This document shows, in pieces, positions 17,235 through 24,698 of a stretch of DNA of 64,000 nucleotides (positions are counted from its first letter, which is position 1; each line of letters opens with the position of its first letter). Both the position numbers and the translations under genes were made by a program. The notes beneath the pieces are model-generated. The model ran no database searches. It had not been told where the DNA came from and saw only the letters and a program-made list of their open reading frames with translations. This DNA is from a bacterium (lineage in GTDB: Bacteria > Bdellovibrionota > UBA2428). The stretch is taken from assembly GCA_009991595.1 (NCBI GenBank), contig JAACVK010000029.1, forward strand, positions 1 to 64,000. The letters are read 5' to 3'.

Positions 17235-18113
17235 GTGTCCCCCCAGGCTCCCAACTCCAAGGGCCAACTTCAACTTCCGATAGATTACTTCAGAGAGCCT
17301 GATCGAAACTTTGAAAAAGGCGGCCGAAGCTTTTATTTTTTTGATTTCGACGACAACGTTGTTCATCTACCGACACAAATTGTTCTTTTCCATAAAACTT
17401 CTGATTTAGAGAAACACATCAGCACCCAAGATTTTGCAAAGGTTCATCCGCTACTTGGAAAACCTGGATCAGAGTGGGAGCACTTTGAAGCCATTATTTC
17501 AAAGGAACGAAACTCTTATAAGAACTTTCGAGAACAAAATTACGATCTTGAAGAAGGCAAAGAGCAACCTTTAATCCAAGATCTAAAAAAGGCTTTAGAG
17601 GATCCGCTCTTAGAATGGCGCGGGCCTTCATGGGGCTTTTTTGTTTACGCGGTTAACAACAACCGCCCCATTTCAATCATCACCGCCAGGGGACACCACC
17701 CAAACACCATTCGGCGGGCGATCAATCACCTTGTTCAAAACCGAGACCTTGGAGCTCACCCCAACTACCTGAGCGTCTACCCGCTTTCTTTTCCCGAAAT
17801 TCAAAAAGAACTCGGCGATGTTAAGCTGGAGCTTTCAACCGCCGAGTTGAAAAAGCTGGCCATAAAGAAAGCCGTTCAGGATGCTTTCGAATGCTATGGC
17901 CCCAATCCGTCTCACCGATTTGGGATGTCTGACGACGACCCAAAAAATGTTGAACTCATTTTGGAAGCAATGGTGGAACTAAAGGAAACTTATCCAGAAA
18001 ATGCTTTCTTTGTGATCAATACTCACGGCCGAAAACTAGTCAAAGAAGAGGTCATGCTAAAGGGCAGAATCCAAGGCCAAGAGCTCGAATACGAACAAAA
18101 AAAGCTCATATAG
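17235..18113 (+). CDS. HAD-like hydrolase-family protein, unknown substrate
   Basis: 292 residues from a GTG start. Residues 35-41 read FFDFDDN, matching HAD motif I with both Asp (D37, D39). ITARG near 155 fits motif II and SDDDPKN near 237 fits the acidic motif IV, so a phosphatase-type active site looks complete. The sequence between these is not from a family I can name; it is longer than simple HAD enzymes. GTG is 3 nt after the MerC-like stop with AAGGGGAAAG upstream, so it is coupled to that gene. Confidence 0.65.
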   Translation: MSPQAPNSKGQLQLPIDYFREPDRNFEKGGRSFYFFDFDDNVVHLPTQIVLFHKTSDLEKHISTQDFAKVHPLLGKPGSEWEHFEAIISKERNSYKNFREQNYDLEEGKEQPLIQDLKKALEDPLLEWRGPSWGFFVYAVNNNRPISIITARGHHPNTIRRAINHLVQNRDLGAHPNYLSVYPLSFPEIQKELGDVKLELSTAELKKLAIKKAVQDAFECYGPNPSHRFGMSDDDPKNVELILEAMVELKETYPENAFFVINTHGRKLVKEEVMLKGRIQGQELEYEQKKLI

Positions 18114-18197
18114 CATTGATTTTAAACAGCTTCTTTTTGATTGATCAAGCCAATTTCGTGTTTTAGGGTCGCCGCGTGTGTTCAGGAAAGGAAGCCT

Positions 18198-19496
18198 ATG
18201 ACTAAGGGTATGACTCTGAAGATCGGTCCTTTATTTTTTGCCTTAATCACGCCTCTAAGCTTTGGCTTAGAGTCGACCCAAACTCTACCGAAAGGTGTTT
18301 CAAGAGTTCGAAATGTCGATATTTTCTCACGTTCCGTTGGGGACAAATATGACTCCAATGGAAAGCTTCGAGGGGTTGCCGACCCCTTAAACAAATCAAT
18401 CACAGCTGGCCAGATCATTGAAGCTGGACTCAAAAGTGACCCTAAAAACGAAGACTATGTTTCTTTAAAGGCACTCTACGAAGGCCTGAACAATCTAGAT
18501 CCCAATCAAAACTTAGGCGAGTTTTTTCAAGTCGACCTAACAGGCGACGCTGCCATTCAAGCCCGCCGGCATTATTTGAGTTACGAATATGGAATCAGCA
18601 ATGATCTATCCTTCGGCATCAGCATACCCCTAATTCACTATGACGTTAGCGCGAACGTTTCTGCCAACATGGTCTCGAACTCAGCCGCGCTTAAGAATCT
18701 TAACTTAGTGCAAGCCGCTAAAATTGGCCCCAAACTCGACACTGTCGCAGCAAAAAGCGCCGATATTGAAGAAGCTGTTCTAAACGCAGCTTTTGACGAC
18801 AAAGGCTACCAAAGACCTCATGATTTCTCTTATTCAGCTTTTGGCGAACTTGAAATCGGCGCAAAAAAGAGCTGGCTCAGAAAAGAACATCATGGTTTTT
18901 CTACCCAGGTAAACCTGAGACTTCCAACTGCCTCAAAAAAGAAAGACTACACCAATATTTTCGACCCTGGTGTGGGCGACAATCAAACCGATCTTTATAC
19001 ACTTTTCGTTTACGACTACATGCCTACTTCAAATTGGCGTCTTGGAACTTCGGCCAAATACACCTTTCAAATCCCAGACACAGAATACATGCCTGTTCGT
19101 CGGAATGGCGAAAGCGGATTAGCCGACTTGAACGATCCTTACGTGTGGGACAATGTCGGGCGAAACCTCGGCGACTCGCTCGATTATGAAGTGATTGCGG
19201 CCTACTCGTTTTACAAAAAACGTTTCAACGCGACAGCCATTTATAACTTTCACACCAAAGCCTCTGACTCAATTAGAGGCTCTAAAGATCTTGATTATGC
19301 GAGCATCAGCGAAGGCACCTCTAAGAGTTTTCACGGCTACGAATTCGGAATTCAATACTCTACAGTCAATGACGTCTTAACGAAGGGTTCAGGTGTTCCT
19401 TTTGAAGTTAGAGTTGCTTACAACGACACAATCGCAGGTAAAAACACCTATGACGCAAGTTTTTACCGCTTAGACCTTCACCTTTACTTTAAATAA
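18198..19496 (+). CDS. Outer-membrane beta-barrel-like protein
   Basis: 432 residues using the ATG at 18198, chosen over an earlier TTG frame because GGAAAGGAAG is placed correctly and a signal peptide (TLKIGPLFFALITPLSFG) follows immediately. The mature part has repeated amphipathic strands with alternating aromatics and a terminal segment YRLDLHLYFK resembling a barrel end. No ligand can be named. It is 12 nt upstream of a lipoprotein gene, and the two probably form a functional pair in the outer membrane. Confidence 0.7.
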   Translation: MTKGMTLKIGPLFFALITPLSFGLESTQTLPKGVSRVRNVDIFSRSVGDKYDSNGKLRGVADPLNKSITAGQIIEAGLKSDPKNEDYVSLKALYEGLNNLDPNQNLGEFFQVDLTGDAAIQARRHYLSYEYGISNDLSFGISIPLIHYDVSANVSANMVSNSAALKNLNLVQAAKIGPKLDTVAAKSADIEEAVLNAAFDDKGYQRPHDFSYSAFGELEIGAKKSWLRKEHHGFSTQVNLRLPTASKKKDYTNIFDPGVGDNQTDLYTLFVYDYMPTSNWRLGTSAKYTFQIPDTEYMPVRRNGESGLADLNDPYVWDNVGRNLGDSLDYEVIAAYSFYKKRFNATAIYNFHTKASDSIRGSKDLDYASISEGTSKSFHGYEFGIQYSTVNDVLTKGSGVPFEVRVAYNDTIAGKNTYDASFYRLDLHLYFK

Positions 19497-19508
19497 GGAT
19501 TATTCAGG

Positions 19509-21221
19509 ATGAAATACTCAAAGCCATTCAAAGTAGTTACCTTAAGCCTAATAACAGCACTTTCAAGCTGTGGGCCCAACCGAGCAGATTCTAGCCCACC
19601 TCCTGTTGGCTCCGTTAACGAGATTCCCTATCAAACTGAAGAGTCCGCCTCGGACAATCAACTTTCTTCAAGTGCTGTGCTAAACGAGCTCAGGACTACC
19701 GAAAGATTAGCCTACTTGGATAAAGTTGTTTACGGCCTTACTGAAACAAGCGCCTGTGATTTTTGGAATTCACTGAATTTAAAAGAAGGCGACGACCTCT
19801 TTCAAATTGTAACCGACTTAAGAATCTTGCAAGGGTCAAACGCCAACAACACATACGGCGGCACCCTAGGCTCCATAGGCTCCATAGGCTCTGTTTCTAC
19901 CAGCATCTCAAAAGATAGAATCTACGGCCGCCACATTCCTGCAAGATTGCCCCACCTCATGTATTTTCTGTCACAAGAAAATGATGAAGAGCGATTCCTA
20001 GAAACCTTAAACAAGCTTCACAACCCGCCTACGGCCGATCAGGTCCGAGACTTTATCCGTAAAAATGGCACGTGGACTCAAAGAAAATTTCTATGGACTC
20101 AAAACGATGAAGACATCATTGAAAGTAGAAATGAAAAAATAGTGGAAGGCCTTGAGGCACTGCTCCCTGGTGTGCTCAGTGGCAAAGAAAACACCCTTGC
20201 CGGAAAAGTCGCATTCGAAACCTTGGAGCCCTTCATAAAAGCGACCAATCTAAATCGCACTCACTTTGCTGCCTTAAGTATTTTAAACAAAAAGGTGCCT
20301 CTCTTTGGAAGTCCATCTTGGCCATTAAGAGAGAGAGAACTTCGCCAGAGTCTTGCCATTTTGGATCGACCTTTTGCCGAAGGCTTGAGCCTTGCGGAAA
20401 AAGTTTGTCATTTTGCAATTTATCACCGCGTCGTTGCTCAGCTAATCAAGATAAAGGGAGTTGAAAATGCTCCACTTCTAACTAAACAAGGGCTTTTAGA
20501 GGCGCTACCTACAATCGACATCGATCCAGCCACAGGCAAACAAGTGCCACTTGATGTTGCCGACATTGAGGGACTCTTTCAGGAAAAGAACAGTCTCAAT
20601 GAATGGAAGCCCGTTGTCGTCACAACGGACTGGGTTTCTCAAAAGGTGGAAGACCTTGACGCAGGCCAAGAAGTTCACATCCGAATAAAAGATCCTATAA
20701 ACCTAAAAGAGAGATTGGGTGCGCTCAGATACCTAGTCACCCTAACCGCTTATAGAAACAACCGGCTCTTTGACGTATTTAAAGACGCTCCAGACTCCCG
20801 CCCTAGAGTCATCAAGAAACTACAAAAGATGGGAATTGCCATGTTTGGCTTAGCCCTTCATACAGTGGAAGAACGAGATTTCCCTACTGGAGAGGGAATT
20901 GACCTTGAAAAAGCGCGTTTTAATTTTCTCAAAGAAAACACCGCTGACAACGTCGCTTATCTTCTGCACACTGTGATCGAAGCCATTGAGTCGCTTGAAA
21001 GGCTAAGAGAGGCTCCAGACAAAGTTGATAGAGAGCTTCTCACACCATCACAGATGGAAAGCTTTGCTGGAACCGACAACAAAAAAGGCGTTGTAGATTG
21101 CCTTGAAGATCTACTCATGCTTTTGGTAGTTGAATCTAAAAGTCGAATTGATGAAAACAAAGGATCCGCCCAGCTAAAGTTTGCGCTGGATCGCGCCATC
21201 GTTCACGCCGAACTGCGATAG
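19509..21221 (+). CDS. Lipoprotein of unknown function
   Basis: 570 residues. The signal peptide ends in lipobox LSSC (Cys21). A polar linker follows, then a mostly helical body with no recognised domain. A short GSIGSIGS stretch near residue 121 is encoded by a tandem repeat of 9 nt (about 19868-19890). The body is rich in Leu/Glu/Lys helices and has two cysteines besides the lipid one that might pair. Tight linkage to the barrel gene 12 nt upstream suggests a joint envelope role. Confidence 0.7.
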   Translation: MKYSKPFKVVTLSLITALSSCGPNRADSSPPPVGSVNEIPYQTEESASDNQLSSSAVLNELRTTERLAYLDKVVYGLTETSACDFWNSLNLKEGDDLFQIVTDLRILQGSNANNTYGGTLGSIGSIGSVSTSISKDRIYGRHIPARLPHLMYFLSQENDEERFLETLNKLHNPPTADQVRDFIRKNGTWTQRKFLWTQNDEDIIESRNEKIVEGLEALLPGVLSGKENTLAGKVAFETLEPFIKATNLNRTHFAALSILNKKVPLFGSPSWPLRERELRQSLAILDRPFAEGLSLAEKVCHFAIYHRVVAQLIKIKGVENAPLLTKQGLLEALPTIDIDPATGKQVPLDVADIEGLFQEKNSLNEWKPVVVTTDWVSQKVEDLDAGQEVHIRIKDPINLKERLGALRYLVTLTAYRNNRLFDVFKDAPDSRPRVIKKLQKMGIAMFGLALHTVEERDFPTGEGIDLEKARFNFLKENTADNVAYLLHTVIEAIESLERLREAPDKVDRELLTPSQMESFAGTDNKKGVVDCLEDLLMLLVVESKSRIDENKGSAQLKFALDRAIVHAELR

Positions 21222-21229
21222 GGCAAAGC

Positions 21230-21263
21230 TCCTAGGGGAAGCCAAGAAAGCAACCCCCTAGGA
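21230..21263. terminator. Symmetric hairpin between convergent genes
   Basis: A perfect 9-bp inverted repeat TCCTAGGGG (21230-21238) / CCCCTAGGA (21255-21263) with a 16 nt loop lies between the lipoprotein stop (21221) and the cytochrome stop (21279). There is no strong T-run on either side, so termination is likely but unproven. Confidence 0.5.
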
Positions 21264-21278
21264 CTTAATCAAAGCGGC

Positions 21279-21782
21279 TTACTTAAAGAACTTTTCTTTA
21301 TCCAAAGTTTGAACGTGTAAATAAACAGACTCTGAAGCAATTGTCGGGGTAACACCCTTGCTTGCGAATTTCTTCAACCAACTCTTAGAAGGCGCTCCAC
21401 TGATTCCCAACATCTGAGCATCATAAGAAGATCCTGCTTTTGAAAGATCAAACCAAGGCTTTTTAAAGGCTGCATTGTGAATAATAGCACCCCGCTCAAT
21501 AAGATGAATTGTAGCTTCTTTCATTTTTGCTAAAAAATCTGCCTTGTTCTTTTCAGCGGCAGCCTTGCCACCTAAAATTTTATAGATCTTCCACGTAGAA
21601 GGTTGGTTCAATTTAGCAGCGGACTTTACATTACCGCCAGAACCATCCACCCCGTGACAATATAAACACGAGTTAGCTCCCGTTTGGGTATAAAGCCCCT
21701 TGCCCATCCCAGCGGTTGGCGTAGCAGCAAAAGCCGAGGTTGAAAAAACAAACAATGTAGCGATAAAACTTGATTTTCTCAT
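21279..21782 (-). CDS. Small periplasmic c-type cytochrome
   Basis: 167 residues. The signal peptide ends near residue 20 (STSAFAA). One haem site CLYCH lies at residues 39-43 in the context NSCLYCHGVDGSGG, typical of class I cytochromes. Met137 (QMLGIS) is a possible sixth ligand. It is a single-haem periplasmic electron carrier; its redox partner is not visible here. DsbD, encoded far upstream, is the kind of protein that keeps the haem-site thiols reduced before haem attachment. Confidence 0.85.
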   Translation of the reverse strand: MRKSSFIATLFVFSTSAFAATPTAGMGKGLYTQTGANSCLYCHGVDGSGGNVKSAAKLNQPSTWKIYKILGGKAAAEKNKADFLAKMKEATIHLIERGAIIHNAAFKKPWFDLSKAGSSYDAQMLGISGAPSKSWLKKFASKGVTPTIASESVYLHVQTLDKEKFFK

Positions 21783-21902
21783 GCCTCTAAAAATACTCCT
21801 TCTCCCAAGGCCTCATCAAGACCGCTGCAAAGTCTTTTTTTCAGAACTCAGTTGACGGGGAGCAATGGCTTCGATAGCTCGTTATAAGTCCAATTTGCTC
21901 GT

Positions 21903-21978
21903 GGTCCTGTAGCTCAGTCGGTAGAGCAGAGGATTGAAAATCCTCGTGTCGGCAGTTCGATTCTGCCCGGGACCACCA
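21903..21978 (+). tRNA. tRNA-Phe (anticodon GAA)
   Basis: A 76 nt cloverleaf. Acceptor stem GGTCCTG / CGGGACC (one T-G wobble), D-stem GCTC/GAGC, anticodon stem GAGGA/TCCTC with loop TTGAAAA giving GAA, five-nt variable region GTGTC, T-arm GGCAG-TTCGATT-CTGCC, discriminator A and encoded CCA. All stems pair. A TATAAG box at 21883-21888 could serve as the -10. Confidence 0.97.
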
Positions 21979-22033
21979 CTTTTGGACTCAATTTACCCCA
22001 AAATTTAGACTTTTCGCTTATTGTGCCAACCTA

Positions 22034-22258
22034 TCACTGGTTTTTCACAAGGGATTTTAGCAGCTGCTCAAATGACTCTGCATTGAATGGTTTTTTCAGA
22101 AAATGAAAGTTTTCATATTTTACTGAACATTCCTTAAGATCTGAATGATCTTCAATATTGCCTCCGCTCACAATAACAAATGGAACATTACTCTTTTGTT
22201 CAATTAGCATTTCTCCAAGTAAGTCTTCTTCGTCATCAACAATAAGTATGGGCTTCAT
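22034..22258 (-). CDS. Miniature receiver-like protein lacking the phospho-acceptor segment
   Basis: 74 residues. It begins as a normal response-regulator receiver (KPILIVDDEEDLL), keeps the switch strand FVIVSGG and the late Lys-Pro (FLKKPF), then ends with the usual last helix. Compared with a 115-125 residue receiver, about 45 residues between the first helix and the fourth strand are gone, including the strand with the phosphorylated Asp. It therefore cannot be phosphorylated normally. It begins 20 nt after lgt with GAGGAAAA upstream, so it is likely translated. Broken gene or phosphorylation-independent adaptor are both possible. Confidence 0.65.
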   Translation of the reverse strand: MKPILIVDDEEDLLGEMLIEQKSNVPFVIVSGGNIEDHSDLKECSVKYENFHFLKKPFNAESFEQLLKSLVKNQ

Positions 22259-22278
22259 CGTCAGACTATTTTTCCTCT

Positions 22279-23115
22279 CTAAATCTTTAGCTTAGGATCT
22301 TTATAGAGAGGCATGAACTTAATGGTGTGGAGCAAGACCCCCAAGCCCCCAAGTATCATCGCAAAGCACAAATACTGGCCCATACTAAATCCGCCCCAAA
22401 GAAGGCCCAGCTGTTCATCAGGCTGTCGGGTGTATTCCACCAAAAACCTAAAAACACCATAACCTAAAAGAAACAGCCCACCGACTTCGCCAACATGAAG
22501 ACTAAAGCGCCGAATTCTCCAATTCTGATAAATACGAAGGACCAAATAAAGCAAAAGCCCCTCAGTAAGCCCTTGATAGAGCTGAGAAGGGTGTCGAGGT
22601 AGTTGTAACGGATCTGTTGGAAAAACCATGGCCCAAGGAACAGCCGATGCTCGACCAAAAAGCTCTCCGTTAATAAAGTTTCCCATTCTTCCAAAAAACA
22701 AGCCTAGGCAGCTGGCATAAGCCAAGGCGTCGGTTGCCATATAAAATGGCAAGCCTCGGGTTTTTGCAAAGCGAGCACAGGCCACCATCATCCCCACAGC
22801 AGCACCGTGAAAAGACAGGCCCCCCATCCATATCTTGGGAATATCCATTGGGTTCTCTAAATAATAAGAAGGGTGATAAAAAATTACATAGAAGACTCTG
22901 GCCCCAAGCAACATTCCTACAATCAAATGAACAACGAAGTTTTCTAGATCCTCAATCTTAATTATAAACAAATTTCTTAAAACACGACGTTTCACAATCT
23001 GAGTGCCAAACAGATACCCCAAAATATACATCAGCGCATACCAACGGAGCGCAACTTCAAAACCACCGACATCAAAGGAAAAAATGGTTGGATCTATTCG
23101 AGGATATTGAATCAC
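22279..23115 (-). CDS. lgt: Prolipoprotein diacylglyceryl transferase
   Basis: 278 residues with seven hydrophobic segments. It has the Lgt signature GRMGNFINGELFGR and the conserved GGLSFHGA block, plus a late LFLLGYGVFRFLVEYTRQPD region. The enzyme moves diacylglycerol from phosphatidylglycerol onto the lipobox Cys of prolipoproteins at the inner membrane, the first step for the many lipoproteins in this window. It lies 83 nt downstream of the GGDEF gene on the same strand. Confidence 0.96.
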   Translation of the reverse strand: MIQYPRIDPTIFSFDVGGFEVALRWYALMYILGYLFGTQIVKRRVLRNLFIIKIEDLENFVVHLIVGMLLGARVFYVIFYHPSYYLENPMDIPKIWMGGLSFHGAAVGMMVACARFAKTRGLPFYMATDALAYASCLGLFFGRMGNFINGELFGRASAVPWAMVFPTDPLQLPRHPSQLYQGLTEGLLLYLVLRIYQNWRIRRFSLHVGEVGGLFLLGYGVFRFLVEYTRQPDEQLGLLWGGFSMGQYLCFAMILGGLGVLLHTIKFMPLYKDPKLKI

Positions 23116-23198
23116 CTCTTCAAATTACTAGGCCTCCTCTAATAAAGAAAGGAAGGGAAAGGAATTTTCGCAAGCAGGCCGTTTTTGAAGGTGTAAAG

Positions 23199-24698
23199 CT
23201 AAGAAATTCTCGTGCTCTCTATTCGTGCGGTGGAAAAAGGTGCAACATGGCCCTGCGCAGCCTTCCCCTGACAGACTTTATTTCTAGTTTTCTTAGCCTC
23301 ATACAAAGCGTCATCGGCAACTTTAATCAAAGACTCCCAAGTCGAAGCATGACTGGGATACTCTGAGACTCCAATCGAAACAGTTAATTTTCCACTGGGC
23401 TGGTTTTCTTCATGATCAAACTTTTCATTTTCAATAAACAAACGCAAATGCTCTGCCTTAGCCAAAGCGTCTACTAGAGTCGTATGAGGCATTACAATGA
23501 CAAATTCTTCTCCACCATAACGAGCTACAATATCCGTAGTCCTAAATTGCTTTTGCAAAATAACACCCATTTTGACCAACAAGGCATCACCGGCTGGATG
23601 CCCGTTCTTGTCATTAAAGTTTTTAAAGTGATCAATATCAAAAAAGATTAAACTAATAGGGTGAGATATTCGTTGTGACTTAGAAAGCTCTTCGGCAAAT
23701 TTTTCCTTAAAATAACGAACATTATACAACTTAGTTAATCCGTCTTTAATGGAATTCTCGATCACCTTAACGTGCAGCAAAGCATTCTCAAAAAAAGTTT
23801 CTACAGTAGTTAAATATCGACGAGCAATAGCCTCGTCCCATTCATCTGTTTTTACCGCAAAAACCCCACGGGGGAGATCTCGAGTATTGAAAGCGACAAA
23901 CCTCCACTCACCAGGCTTTGTTCTTAGATCTGGAGGACTCATTTGCTCTGCCTTCTCAACAAAGCTCTTAAAGTCACCGTTGTCGTTCAGATCTACCAAT
24001 ACGGCTTTAATTGCTTGAAAGCTATTCGCCTTTTGGGCAGCCAGTGGAAACTTCGGTTGAGCTCCACCAAATACAGTCTCCGGCAATCGCGTAGTAGCCA
24101 ATAGAGTCCGATCATTGGGAATCAATTGAAAAAATATAGCTGGAGCACCAGAGAATGCCTTCGATAGATATTCACAGCCTATACTGATTGTCTGAGGCAC
24201 GTCTAAATTTTCAGATAATTTGGCCGCCATTTCAGCCCAGTTTTGTATTTGCTCGTTCTTCTTTTGTAACTCATCAATCAGATATTCGTTATAGAGTCGA
24301 AGATAGATTCTCTCGCATACGTGAACAATAACGTTCTTAACATCACTCAATTGATCAAACGGCTTACTTAAGTAATCATAAACCCCAATTTTAGTAGCTT
24401 GGACAGCGGTATCAAAAGACCCCTGGGAGGTCATGATCACGACTTCGATCTCATCTGAAATCTCTTTCGCCGCTTTAGCTAAATCAAGCCCCGTCATCCC
24501 CCCCATCCTTACATCTGTTAAAACAATGTGAGGAAGGTCATTCTTTTGAAGAAAATCTAAACCAGCTTCTCCGTTATGAGCGGTTACAACTTTAAAACCC
24601 CAGTTCCCTAAAGCTTCCTTAAGAACATTTCTAACGCTTTCCTCATCATCACAGACAAGAATTAAAAACTCTTCTGGGTTAATGCTAATCGAGCTCAA
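23199..24698 (-). CDS. Response-regulator diguanylate cyclase (REC-GAF-like-GGDEF)
   Basis: 499 residues. The N-terminal receiver has acidic residues CDDEE (16-20), phospho-acceptor D62 (LTDVRM) and K112 (LSKPF). The middle (about 150-310) resembles a GAF-like sensory domain. The C-terminal GGDEF domain has GGEEF at 395-399 and, five residues before it, the I-site RTTD (386-389) for product inhibition. It should make c-di-GMP from two GTP when activated. The stop-start overlap of 4 nt with the upstream histidine kinase makes that kinase its likely partner. Confidence 0.92.
   Translation of the reverse strand: MSSISINPEEFLILVCDDEESVRNVLKEALGNWGFKVVTAHNGEAGLDFLQKNDLPHIVLTDVRMGGMTGLDLAKAAKEISDEIEVVIMTSQGSFDTAVQATKIGVYDYLSKPFDQLSDVKNVIVHVCERIYLRLYNEYLIDELQKKNEQIQNWAEMAAKLSENLDVPQTISIGCEYLSKAFSGAPAIFFQLIPNDRTLLATTRLPETVFGGAQPKFPLAAQKANSFQAIKAVLVDLNDNGDFKSFVEKAEQMSPPDLRTKPGEWRFVAFNTRDLPRGVFAVKTDEWDEAIARRYLTTVETFFENALLHVKVIENSIKDGLTKLYNVRYFKEKFAEELSKSQRISHPISLIFFDIDHFKNFNDKNGHPAGDALLVKMGVILQKQFRTTDIVARYGGEEFVIVMPHTTLVDALAKAEHLRLFIENEKFDHEENQPSGKLTVSIGVSEYPSHASTWESLIKVADDALYEAKKTRNKVCQGKAAQGHVAPFSTARIESTRIS

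Noticed and set aside
19868-19890. Tandem repeat of about 9 nt (GSIGSIGS)
   Set aside because: Only about two and a half copies inside a coding region; a minor slippage product, not a repeat array.
21852-21888. TTGACG plus TATAAG as a tRNA promoter
   Set aside because: The spacer is about 25 nt, too long for a normal sigma-70 promoter; only the -10 part is plausible.
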